Source: Clostridiales bacterium (GTDB taxonomy: Bacteria; Bacillota_A; Clostridia; Saccharofermentanales; Saccharofermentanaceae). Taken from it: a stretch of 18,781 nucleotides of DNA. Both the position numbers and the translations under genes were made by a program. Below, in pieces: positions 7,221 to 13,909 of this stretch (within the stretch, counting starts at the first letter, position 1; each line of letters begins with the position of its first letter). The notes under the pieces are model-generated. The model worked only from the letters and a program-made list of their open reading frames with translations, made no database searches and was not told where the DNA came from. Where the stretch lies: positions 1 through 18,781 of the forward strand of contig JAILHZ010000106.1 in the NCBI GenBank assembly GCA_024695545.1, in the 5' to 3' direction.

Positions 7221-8324
7221 TTATCCGCGGGTACGGAATGAGAAGAGCACCATCAGACGGAGTGTCTCGATCAGACGGGCACGCGAGCGGGCGTCGACGT
7301 GACGGGTCGCTTCGATGATGCGCGACATCTTGACGGCCCAGCTCGAACCCGGACGGAAAATGTTGCTCGCTCCGGAGGAACTGGCGATGTGGTAGAGCAT
7401 CTCGGTGAAGCTTTCACGGTCTTCGTAAGACTGGTCGATAAGCCACGTGTTGACGGCGTCGATCCTGGCCTTGGCGTTGATGTCCCAGCCGGGCTCATAG
7501 CAGAAGTCGTCTTTCTTGATCTCCCAGGTGAATGGGCTGTGCTGCTTGAGCCATACGGCACGGTTCGTGATGAATCTGGTGCCGGGTGCGCTCTGAAGGA
7601 GCATGCCGATAAAGGAGGCGGAGGGGACCAGATGGTGCACCAGATCTCCGATCTTCTTATACTCGTCTGTCTCGTGAAGGTTAAATGGGAAGCCCGGTCC
7701 GTCAAAAGAATAGATGCCGAGGATCCTGGACTTGATGGCATCCGCACAGCTTGTGGCCGCATGGATAGCGAGGTTGCCGCCCTTGGAATGCCCTCCGATA
7801 TAGAGCTTTACCTGCGGCGGGATCTCACGCGCGATATATCCGATGTAGCGCGTGGCCTCCTCCTGTGCGGGGACCGGATACTGATAGGAAAGCTGGAAGT
7901 CTTCTTTCCAGCCGATCAGCGAGCCATCCGTGCCGCGGAAGGCGATATAGCAGATGTCGCAGGGAAGCTGGAAACACATCGCCGCAAACTGGATCTGTTC
8001 TTTTTCACTCGTTCTGGCGCAAAGGTGCGACACTTTGACATCCTTGTAGCGCGGACTTGTGCGCAGGATGTCGATCATCTTCAAGTTGTTCGGGGTGTCT
8101 GCCGCGTACTGGCCGAACAGCGGCATCTCCTTGGATGACGGCATTTCGGACAGAAGCATGGAGTCGGAAAACTTATACGGCCACTCCGCCGTCCAGATGT
8201 TGTGAAGCGGGTACTCCCACTGAAAATAGGTCATCTCCGCGAACACGAGCGCGTCGATGTTGTTGAACGGAAATTCGTCAAATGTACGGTTTTCATTCCT
8301 GGTGTAATCCAGTATCGTAGCCAT
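7221..8324 (-). CDS. Mbeg1-like (DUF2974) lipase-family serine hydrolase
   Basis: 367-aa alpha/beta-hydrolase of the Mbeg1-like/DUF2974 family common in Clostridia. The start is ATILDYTRNENRTFDE..PFN..DALVFAEMTYF, the family's characteristic N-terminus. FRGTD (about residues 129-133) is the lipase class 3-like strand turn, and GGHSKGGNLA contains the nucleophile Ser180. SFDGPGF follows, also typical. An Asp and a His of the triad must lie in the later part (candidates in HHLVPSASFIGMLL), but I cannot assign them. No signal peptide is visible, so it is likely cytoplasmic. The frame stays open to 8411, but the ATG at 8322-8324 is preceded by AGAGG (8332-8336) at 7 nt and matches the family start. 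It is transcribed divergently from the GGDEF/EAL gene. Substrate unknown; lipid or ester hydrolysis is expected from the fold. Confidence 0.88.
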   Translation of the reverse strand: MATILDYTRNENRTFDEFPFNNIDALVFAEMTYFQWEYPLHNIWTAEWPYKFSDSMLLSEMPSSKEMPLFGQYAADTPNNLKMIDILRTSPRYKDVKVSHLCARTSEKEQIQFAAMCFQLPCDICYIAFRGTDGSLIGWKEDFQLSYQYPVPAQEEATRYIGYIAREIPPQVKLYIGGHSKGGNLAIHAATSCADAIKSRILGIYSFDGPGFPFNLHETDEYKKIGDLVHHLVPSASFIGMLLQSAPGTRFITNRAVWLKQHSPFTWEIKKDDFCYEPGWDINAKARIDAVNTWLIDQSYEDRESFTEMLYHIASSSGASNIFRPGSSWAVKMSRIIEATRHVDARSRARLIETLRLMVLFSFRTRG

Positions 8325-8338
8325 GTTTTTACCTCTGC

Positions 8339-8363
8339 AAAAGCACTTCTCCTCCGTGCTTTT
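8339..8363 (-). other. Leader hairpin made of two inverted octamers
   Basis: AAAAGCAC (8339-8346) and GTGCTTTT (8356-8363) are perfect complements around a 9-nt loop. In the minus-strand mRNA the loop reads GGAGGAGAA, a Shine-Dalgarno-like sequence, but the nearest in-frame ATG is about 25 nt further on and has its own AGAGG. The hairpin ends 2 nt before that site, so it could affect translation. Both arms are copies of the dispersed octamer. Confidence 0.6.
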
Positions 8364-8383
8364 CTTTCCTTGTCCCCACTCGT

Positions 8384-8403
8384 ATTTTACCATGATTGCA
8401 TGG
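8384..8403 (-). promoter_or_regulatory. Extended -10 promoter of the Mbeg1-like gene with inverted repeat
   Basis: On the minus strand TGG precedes TAAAAT (8384-8389), an extended -10. It is abutted by CCATG-attg-CATGG (8390-8403), an inverted repeat placed just upstream that may be an operator. The -35 region is poor. The start would be near 8377, giving a leader of about 50 nt that contains the octamer hairpin. Confidence 0.45.
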
Positions 8404-8429
8404 AAATTCACCTGCCCATCGTGTAGAAT
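8401..8429 (+). promoter_or_regulatory. Candidate promoter of the GGDEF/EAL gene
   Basis: TGGAAA (8401-8406, four matches to TTGACA), 17 nt, then TAGAAT (8424-8429, five matches to TATAAT). It faces away from the Mbeg1-like promoter, and its -35 shares bases with the 8390-8403 inverted repeat, so one protein could affect both genes. Confidence 0.45.
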
Positions 8430-8438
8430 AAAGAAAGA

Positions 8439-8476
8439 AAAGAAGTGCCTGCCGGGATGCCCGCCGGCACTTCTTT
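8439..8476 (+). other. Leader hairpin before the GGDEF/EAL gene
   Basis: AAAGAAGTGCC (8439-8449) pairs perfectly with GGCACTTCTTT (8466-8476), with a GC-rich 16-nt interior. It begins about 10 nt after the -10 and ends about 7 nt before the ribosome-binding site AAGGAAAGG (8483-8491). No T-run leads away from it toward a coding end, so a terminator role is unlikely unless it attenuates. Confidence 0.55.
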
Positions 8477-8503
8477 ACCCCGAAGGAAAGGTCGTCGAAT
8501 CTT

Positions 8504-10585
8504 ATGAACGGATCGCTGGTCATCTCATATGCATATCCGCTCTGCGCGATGATCTCACTTTTTGTCCTGACGGTGCACTTCTTCAGCAAGCGCCAGCTTC
8601 CGGTACAGCGCAACCGCCTGTTTACAGCGGCGATCCTGCTGGCCTGTTCCGATGTGATCCTCGAGACTTTTTCCGCCGTCGTCGTGAATAATTCCGCCTC
8701 GGTGCCGCCGGTCCTCGGACATGTCGTTCTGATGATGTTTTATATTCTGAGACTGTCGTTCCCGATCCTCATGATCTTCCACGCGATCTCTCTGACGAAG
8801 GATCTGAAGGCGAAGAACCTCTGGATGATCCTGCTTCTTGTGATCCCGTCTGCAGTTCTGACGCTGATCATCCTCGCGACTCCGCTTACGGGCAGTTTCT
8901 TCAAGTATGAAAACGAGAAATATATTAAGGGCGATCTCTATCCGATCCTTTTTGCGGTCACGCTTTTTGCATCGGTGTTCTCGATCGGCTATGCGCTTGT
9001 CCGCCGGAAAAAGCTCAGTGAAAAAGCGTTCCGGATCATAGCGGCATTTTCGATCCTCGGTGCGGGTTCGGTCCTCGTCGAGGTCGCCTGGCCGAAGGGC
9101 AATGTATCTTCCGTCGCGATCTCCGCGGCCATGCTGATCTCGTATCTTTCTCTTCAGAAGCCCGAGTCCATGATCGATCATCTGACGGGCCTTCTGAATC
9201 TCGATGCCATGATGACCTATACCGACGAGCTGATCGCCAGGGAGTCGCGCTACTATGTGATCGTCATGAAGGTCGAGAACATCCGCCGCATCAACTCCAT
9301 TTTCGGCTATACCATCGGCAGCCTGACGCTCAAGAATGTCGCCGATTACCTGTCTGTCTTCTCGCCGGACCTGCGCGAGAGATCGCGTCTGCGCAAGAAT
9401 CTTTCCCACTATGAGGGTGTGCATGCGGAGCCGGATGATGCGCTGAAGAAGTCCGTAGGCGATGCCCGCCGCCTGGAGAAGACACTCCCGCCTGCGTGGG
9501 CGTTCCGTCTGATGAGTAACCAGTTCGCCGTCGTCAGCACCAGCGAAGAGACGCACGAGAAGATCCTCGATCTCCTGCACCGGAGATTCGAGAATCCGTG
9601 GAACATCCGCGGCCTTGAGATCAACCTTCTCCTGACCATCGCAGAGATGACCGAGACAGGTGCTTTTGAAGCGGGATCGGACCTCTATAAGGTCGTCGAG
9701 ATCGTGCTCCCTGCTGTACCGAAGGGCGACACCGTAACGGTCAGCGAGAGAGAACTCGCCAAGATCGAGCGCCACATCCTTCTCGAAAATTCTCTGGAAA
9801 AAGCACTCGCCGAAGAGACTCTGGATGTCCGTTTCCAGCCCGTCCTCAACACCTCGACGGGACGATATACGACGGTCGAAGCGCTCGCGAGATTCACCCA
9901 CGATGAGTGGGGAGACATCCAGGCTTCGGAGTTCATCCCGATCGCTGAGAAGCGGGGACTGGTCGCACAGATCGATGAGTTCGTCCTGAGAAAATCGTGC
10001 GAACTTCTGAAGAGTAATATCGATGTGGAACTGGATTATGTAAGCGTGAATGTTTCGGTGACGGAACTGGCGAATTCGTCGTTCCCGAAGAAAGTGTGCG
10101 CGATCCTTGACGAGTACGGCATCCCGTACCGGAAGATCGTATTCGAGATCACCGAGCAGGCTCTGATGACATCGCTCATCCTGATGCTCGAAAACCTTCA
10201 GGAACTTGCTTCTCTGGGATTCGGATTCGCGCTGGATAACCTGACGCTCGGTAAGGGCGATATCGCGAAACTCGCGGTGCTTCCGTTCTCGATCGTGAAG
10301 CTGGACAGATCCGTTCTTGAAGAAGTCGAGACGTCGGCCCGAAGCCGTATCCTTTTCGAGAATACGATCGATGTCTTAAAGAAGATGGAGATCCGCTCTG
10401 TCGTGGTCGGCGCGGAGACAACGGCGCAGTCGAAGTGGATCGAGGACTGCAGTCCCGACCAGATCCAGGGTTTCTATTACGCACGTCCGATGGATAAAAA
10501 CGGGTGTCTGGCATTTATTCAAAGGAATAATGCACAGACACCCAAAAAGCCCGGAAGGGATAATTTTATTATCGTTACCGAGTGA
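8504..10585 (+). CDS. Membrane protein with degenerate GGDEF and EAL domains
   Basis: 693 aa. Six or seven TM segments fill residues 5-217. A diguanylate-cyclase-like domain begins at IDHLTGLLNLDAMM (about 224) but has MSNQF (337-341) where GGDEF should be, and carries an insert of roughly 35 residues before it (about 288-325). The C-terminal EAL domain (about 430-675) keeps Glu459 of EAL, Asn516 (NVS), Glu548 (EIT), Lys599 (KLD) and the QGFYYARP end, but the metal-binding DD pair is DN (578-579, in DNLTLGKG instead of DDFGTGYS) and the first Glu of EGVET is replaced (VGAET). Family knowledge says these changes usually abolish cyclase and phosphodiesterase activity, so a c-di-GMP-binding or protein-protein signalling role at the membrane is more likely. 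Weak SD-like AAGGAAAGG lies 12 nt upstream. It is monocistronic, with a terminator at 10636. Confidence 0.9.
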   Translation: MNGSLVISYAYPLCAMISLFVLTVHFFSKRQLPVQRNRLFTAAILLACSDVILETFSAVVVNNSASVPPVLGHVVLMMFYILRLSFPILMIFHAISLTKDLKAKNLWMILLLVIPSAVLTLIILATPLTGSFFKYENEKYIKGDLYPILFAVTLFASVFSIGYALVRRKKLSEKAFRIIAAFSILGAGSVLVEVAWPKGNVSSVAISAAMLISYLSLQKPESMIDHLTGLLNLDAMMTYTDELIARESRYYVIVMKVENIRRINSIFGYTIGSLTLKNVADYLSVFSPDLRERSRLRKNLSHYEGVHAEPDDALKKSVGDARRLEKTLPPAWAFRLMSNQFAVVSTSEETHEKILDLLHRRFENPWNIRGLEINLLLTIAEMTETGAFEAGSDLYKVVEIVLPAVPKGDTVTVSERELAKIERHILLENSLEKALAEETLDVRFQPVLNTSTGRYTTVEALARFTHDEWGDIQASEFIPIAEKRGLVAQIDEFVLRKSCELLKSNIDVELDYVSVNVSVTELANSSFPKKVCAILDEYGIPYRKIVFEITEQALMTSLILMLENLQELASLGFGFALDNLTLGKGDIAKLAVLPFSIVKLDRSVLEEVETSARSRILFENTIDVLKKMEIRSVVVGAETTAQSKWIEDCSPDQIQGFYYARPMDKNGCLAFIQRNNAQTPKKPGRDNFIIVTE

Positions 10586-10635
10586 GGATCACATTACGGT
10601 TGATGATCGTGTCGCCGTATGAGATCCGGTTTTGT

Positions 10636-10665
10636 GAAGCAGCAATCAGGCTGCTTCTTTCTTTT
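10636..10665 (+). terminator. Terminator of the GGDEF/EAL gene, overlapping the aquaporin 3' end
   Basis: GAAGCAGC (10636-10643), loop AATCAG, GCTGCTTC (10650-10657), then a T-rich tract to about 10665. The 3' arm and tract are inside the last codons of the minus-strand aquaporin gene, whose stop is at 10646-10648. On the minus strand no T-run follows, so it works in one direction only. Confidence 0.7.
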
Positions 10666-11365
10666 CTTCCTTCTTAGCGGCCTTCTTCTCGGATGTTACG
10701 GAAGAAGGATCGAGGAAGCGGTAGATGATCGCGGCAAATGCTGCGCCTACGAGCGGAGCCACGATGAATACCCAGACGTTCTCCAGAGCTTCGCCGCCCT
10801 TGAAGAGAGCCGGTCCGACGGATCTTGCCGGGTTAACGGAAGTTCCTGTGAAGCCGATACCGAGAATGTGGACCAGAGTCAGTGTCAGGCCGATAACGAG
10901 GCCGGCGATGTTGCCGTTCTCGATCTTCGAAGTAACACCGAGGATCGCCAGGATAAATACGAATGTCAGCACGCCCTCGATCAGGAAGGACTTTGCAACC
11001 TCATCCTGGAAAAGACCGTTTGTACCGAATCCGCTCTCCTCAGGATTGAAGAATGCGCTCAGCAGGAATGCACCTGCGCAGGCACCTACGACCTGGGAAG
11101 CCCAGTAAAGGAGCATGTCGGTAAGGGACATCTTCTTGTTGACGAACATCGCCAGGGATACTGCCGGGTTGATGTGGCAGCCGGAGATGTTGCCGATAGA
11201 ATAAGCCATCGCAACGATAACGAGACCGAAAGCAAGAGCAGTAAGCGCATAAGCACCCATTCCGCCTTCAGCGCCGCATCCGGTAACGATTGCGGTTCCG
11301 CAGCCGAAAACTACCAGTACAAAAGTACCGATGATCTCAGCAAGATACTTTCTTAAAGAATCCAT
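10646..11365 (-). CDS. aqpZ: Aquaporin Z-type water channel (MIP family)
   Basis: A 239-aa integral membrane channel with the duplicated six-TM MIP fold. Both pore motifs are intact: SGCHINPAV (NPA at 66-68) and GTSVNPARS (NPA at 178-180). The residues forming the selectivity filter of E. coli AqpZ are all present at the expected spacing: Phe46, His166, Thr175 and Arg181. This F-H-T-R set indicates water rather than glycerol selectivity. A Lys/Glu/Ala-rich cytoplasmic tail follows about residue 224. AGGAGG at 11373-11378, 7 nt upstream, sets the start. The gene is divergent from the metallo-hydrolase gene across a 116-bp gap; no clear promoter of its own could be picked there. Role: osmotic water flux. 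Confidence 0.95.
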   Translation of the reverse strand: MDSLRKYLAEIIGTFVLVVFGCGTAIVTGCGAEGGMGAYALTALAFGLVIVAMAYSIGNISGCHINPAVSLAMFVNKKMSLTDMLLYWASQVVGACAGAFLLSAFFNPEESGFGTNGLFQDEVAKSFLIEGVLTFVFILAILGVTSKIENGNIAGLVIGLTLTLVHILGIGFTGTSVNPARSVGPALFKGGEALENVWVFIVAPLVGAAFAAIIYRFLDPSSVTSEKKAAKKEEKKEAA

Positions 11366-11436
11366 GATAAAACCTCCTCACGATAAATTCTATTTACCTA
11401 TGGTATAAGAATAGCACGTAAAAAAGCACATGGGAG

Positions 11437-11445
11437 TGATATAAT
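11437..11445 (+). promoter_or_regulatory. Extended -10 promoter of the metallo-hydrolase/MATE pair
   Basis: TGATATAAT is a perfect TGnTATAAT (TATAAT at 11440-11445). No good -35 is present at 17 nt (CGTAAA), as is common with extended -10 promoters. A copy of the octamer AAAAGCAC (11422-11429) lies in the spacer region. Start expected near 11452, about 30 nt before the ATG. Confidence 0.65.
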
Positions 11446-11481
11446 CAAACTGTAAAAAAGATATAAAGTGAGGGAAAAGAA

Positions 11482-12123
11482 ATGCTCGAACAGGTTACGA
11501 TCAATCTCCATAGCAGTATCCGCATCGAAGATGGGAAAGTTCTCTATTTCGATCCATTCGGCATTGCCGAAAGCACTTCTGACGCAGATGTTATCTTCGT
11601 GACCCATGATCACTACGATCATTTCTCTCCCGAGGATATTTCCAAGATCATGAAGGAAGACACGGTCTTCGTCGCGCCTGCTTCAACAGCGGCGCTGATC
11701 CGTAAGACATTCGCCGTACCGGATGAGCGGATCGTAGTTGTCGCACCGGGCGATGCGACTGAGGTCCTCGGCATCCCGGTAGAAGCCGTCGCATCCTATA
11801 ATCCGAATAAGAGATTCCATCCGCAGGCACAGGGCTGGGTAGGCTTCGTCGTTACCGTCGGCGGACTCCGCTACTACATCTGCGGCGATATGGATATCAC
11901 GCCGGAAGGAAAGACCGTGAAGTGCGATGTGCTTCTTGTCCCGTGCGGAGGTACCTACACGATGGACTATAAGGAAGCGGCCGAGTTCACCGGATACCTC
12001 CGCCCGAAATATGTCATTCCGACCCACTACGGAAATCCCGTCGGCGAGAAGGCCTGCGGCAGTGCTTTTGCCAAGGAGATCGCCACAAGGGGGATCGACT
12101 CCGTAGTCGTCGTTAAACTCTGA
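11482..12123 (+). CDS. Metallo-beta-lactamase-fold hydrolase
   Basis: 213-aa MBL-fold protein of the UlaG/YtkL-like metal-dependent hydrolase group. The metal-binding HxHxDH motif is THDHYDHF (His42, His44, Asp46, His47). A later Asp in CGDMD and His in PTHYGN complete the usual di-metal site. The core is compact with no extra domain, so it is not a glyoxalase II or a true beta-lactamase by obvious features. A GAGGG at 11470-11474, 7 nt before the ATG, supports the start. The MATE gene follows after 60 nt, separated by a stable hairpin, and the two are likely one transcript. The substrate is unknown. The octamer at 12062-12069 is encoded by AGT GCT TTT (Ser-Ala-Phe). Confidence 0.88.
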   Translation: MLEQVTINLHSSIRIEDGKVLYFDPFGIAESTSDADVIFVTHDHYDHFSPEDISKIMKEDTVFVAPASTAALIRKTFAVPDERIVVVAPGDATEVLGIPVEAVASYNPNKRFHPQAQGWVGFVVTVGGLRYYICGDMDITPEGKTVKCDVLLVPCGGTYTMDYKEAAEFTGYLRPKYVIPTHYGNPVGEKACGSAFAKEIATRGIDSVVVVKL

Positions 12124-12135
12124 AACACCCATAGT

Positions 12136-12171
12136 TTGCCGGATGCGAGCCGTAATGACTCGCCCCGGCAA
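12136..12171 (+). other. Intercistronic hairpin before the MATE gene
   Basis: TTGCCGG (12136-12142) pairs with CCGGCAA (12165-12171), and GCGAG (12145-12149) with CTCGC (12159-12163), leaving a 9-nt loop. It sits between the metallo-hydrolase stop and the MATE ribosome-binding site (AAGGAA, 12175-12180). No T-run follows, so it is not a normal terminator; mRNA processing, stability or translational control are possible. Confidence 0.55.
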
Positions 12172-12183
12172 AGAAAGGAAAAG

Positions 12184-13572
12184 ATGAATTCTGTAAAAAC
12201 TGAAAACACCTTCCCGGCGTTCAATGACCGGAAGGCTTTCTATAAGATGCTCTGCAAGCTGGTCCTGCCGATCGTCTTCCAGTACTTCATGTCGGCGCTG
12301 GTTTCCGCGTCCGATGCATTTATGCTGGGATTTCTGGACCAGACATCCCTGTCCGCCGTATCGCTCGCGGGGCAGGTGGCCTTCGTGTACTATCTTTTCA
12401 TCAACACGTTCCTGACCGGTGCGATGGTGCTCGGCGCCCAGTACTGGGGCAAGAAAGAATACACCACTCTCGAGGACGTACTCGGCGTGACCATGCGCTA
12501 CGTCATGATCATAGGCATGACATTCACGCTGGCGGCGGTCTTCTGCCCGGGCCTCCTGATGCGCGTGTTCACCCGTGATCCCGAACTCATCGAGGGCGGC
12601 GTTAAGTACCTGCGCATGGTGGCGGTCGGATACTTCATTATGGGCTTTGTCGACTCGTACCTGTGCTTCATGAAGATCTGTGAGAAGACCATGATGAGCA
12701 CGATCATTTCGTCGATCGGCGTCGTGATCAACATCATACTCAACGCACTTCTTATCTTCGGCCTCGGCCCGTTCCCGAAGATGGGGATCGAGGGTGCGGC
12801 GCTCGCGACGGTTCTGTCGAGAGTGATCGAGCTCGTGATCGTAGCATTTGCCGTGCTTAAGACCGACTGCGTCAAGCTCCGCGTAAGAAAACTCGTCACG
12901 CTGAGTAAGAAATTCATCCATTCGGATTTCTGGAAGTACTCGCTTCCCGTTATGATCAACCAGTTCGGCTGGGGCGGCGGTATGACGATGTATTCCGTCA
13001 TCATGGGACACCTCGGCTCCGATGCCACGGCGGCAAACTCGATCGCCAGTATCGTCCGTTCCCTGATCGCCAGTGTCTGCTGGGCACTCGCAACGGGAGC
13101 ATCGATCATCATCGGAAAGATGCTCGGGGCAGGGGAGCTGGAGATGGCGAAGAAGACCGGCGGCCGTTTCGTGCGCCTGTCGCTCGTGATCGGCGCTATC
13201 TCCGGTCTTGTGATCCTGGCGGGTATCCCGCTCGTGCTCATGATGCCGACCGACATGACACCGGTGGCTCACGGATACCTCAAGTGGATGCTCTTCCTTG
13301 CGACCTATTACATCATCGGAAACTCCCTGAACTCCACGGTCATCGGCGGAATCTTCCCCGCCGGCGGCGATACGAAGTTCGGTATGATCTGTGACTGCAT
13401 CACGCTGTGGCTCGTAGTCGTTCCGCTCGGCGCCCTCGCCGCCTTCGTCTGGAATCTCCCGGTCATTGCCGTCGCCGCCATCCTGACGCTCGACGAATTC
13501 GTGAAGATCCCCGCGGTCTACTTCCACTACAAGAAGTACAAGTGGGTCAAGAATATCACCAGGGATGAGTAA
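12184..13572 (+). CDS. MATE-family multidrug/metabolite efflux transporter
   Basis: A 463-aa membrane protein of the MATE (NorM/DinF-like) family, which exports cationic drugs or metabolites using Na+ or H+ gradients. Twelve TM segments are expected: the first begins near LPIVFQYFMSALVSASDAFMLG, a typical MATE TM1 with FMLG, and the second half repeats the pattern near YSLPVMINQFGWGGGMTMYS. The loop G..GAALATVLSRVIE, typical of the MATE first half, is present. The frame is open from 12136, but the ATG at 12184 follows AAGGAAAAG (12175-12183) and starts MNSVKTEN; the upstream 16 codons would run through the hairpin, so the shorter form is chosen. It is probably co-transcribed with the metallo-hydrolase. 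Substrate unknown. Confidence 0.92.
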   Translation: MNSVKTENTFPAFNDRKAFYKMLCKLVLPIVFQYFMSALVSASDAFMLGFLDQTSLSAVSLAGQVAFVYYLFINTFLTGAMVLGAQYWGKKEYTTLEDVLGVTMRYVMIIGMTFTLAAVFCPGLLMRVFTRDPELIEGGVKYLRMVAVGYFIMGFVDSYLCFMKICEKTMMSTIISSIGVVINIILNALLIFGLGPFPKMGIEGAALATVLSRVIELVIVAFAVLKTDCVKLRVRKLVTLSKKFIHSDFWKYSLPVMINQFGWGGGMTMYSVIMGHLGSDATAANSIASIVRSLIASVCWALATGASIIIGKMLGAGELEMAKKTGGRFVRLSLVIGAISGLVILAGIPLVLMMPTDMTPVAHGYLKWMLFLATYYIIGNSLNSTVIGGIFPAGGDTKFGMICDCITLWLVVVPLGALAAFVWNLPVIAVAAILTLDEFVKIPAVYFHYKKYKWVKNITRDE

Positions 13573-13605
13573 TCGTATGTCGTGGGCGAGTGTTCCGCCA
13601 CCGCC

Positions 13606-13775
13606 CGAAAAGCACCTGCCGTTCGTCGTACGTTCGTAAATCGCTGCTCTTTTTCGAACAATCTGCGAACCAGCCCCATTTTTCCCGAAAAGCACCTGCC
13701 GTTCGTTGTACGTTCGTTAATCGCTGCTCTTTTTCGAACAATCTGCGAACCAGCCCCATTTTTTTCGAAAAGCAC
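13606..13775. repeat. Tandem 80-bp repeat, two copies plus a partial third, each starting with the octamer
   Basis: CGAAAAGCAC occurs at 13606, 13686 and 13766, an exact 80-bp period. Copies 1 and 2 differ at only four or so positions (for example C/T at 13627/13707 and A/T in the following GTAAATC/GTTAATC). The third copy breaks off after the octamer. Inside each unit, GTTCG occurs twice and CGAAC twice in opposite order, allowing a hairpin, and the unit ends in CCCC then a T-run. It lies in the 337-bp gap between the convergent MATE and serine hydrolase genes. No gene is seen there. Confidence 0.85.
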
Positions 13776-13793
13776 TGGATACCCCCTATGCGA

Positions 13794-13830
13794 TAGGATC
13801 AAAAAACGTTTCGACCATGTTTTAATCCTA
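13794..13830. other. Small hairpin between convergent genes
   Basis: TAGGAT (13794-13799) pairs with ATCCTA (13825-13830), and AAAAC (13803-13807) with GTTTT (13819-13823). No proper terminal T-run follows on either strand. It may serve as a weak terminator for the MATE or the serine hydrolase gene; nothing better is visible. Confidence 0.3.
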
Positions 13831-13909
13831 CCGGCTATCCGAATGGTTGATTCAGGCAAGTAAAAATGTTTCGATTCGGGCGATTTGCAGGCAAAACAGA
13901 TCCCGCAGA

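Noticed and set aside
8555..9901. Long minus-strand frame opposite the GGDEF/EAL gene
   Set aside because: Same cause: charged low-quality sequence opposite a membrane and signalling gene, with no start signal.
11683..13695. Very long open frame (about 670 codons) on the minus strand opposite the metallo-hydrolase and MATE genes
   Set aside because: It is rich in Arg, Asp, His and Glu, as expected from the reverse of hydrophobic membrane codons; it lacks a family match, and the real genes on the plus strand are unmistakable.
13606..13775. CRISPR array
   Set aside because: There are only two full copies, the whole 80-bp unit is repeated with no unique spacers, and no cas gene is near.
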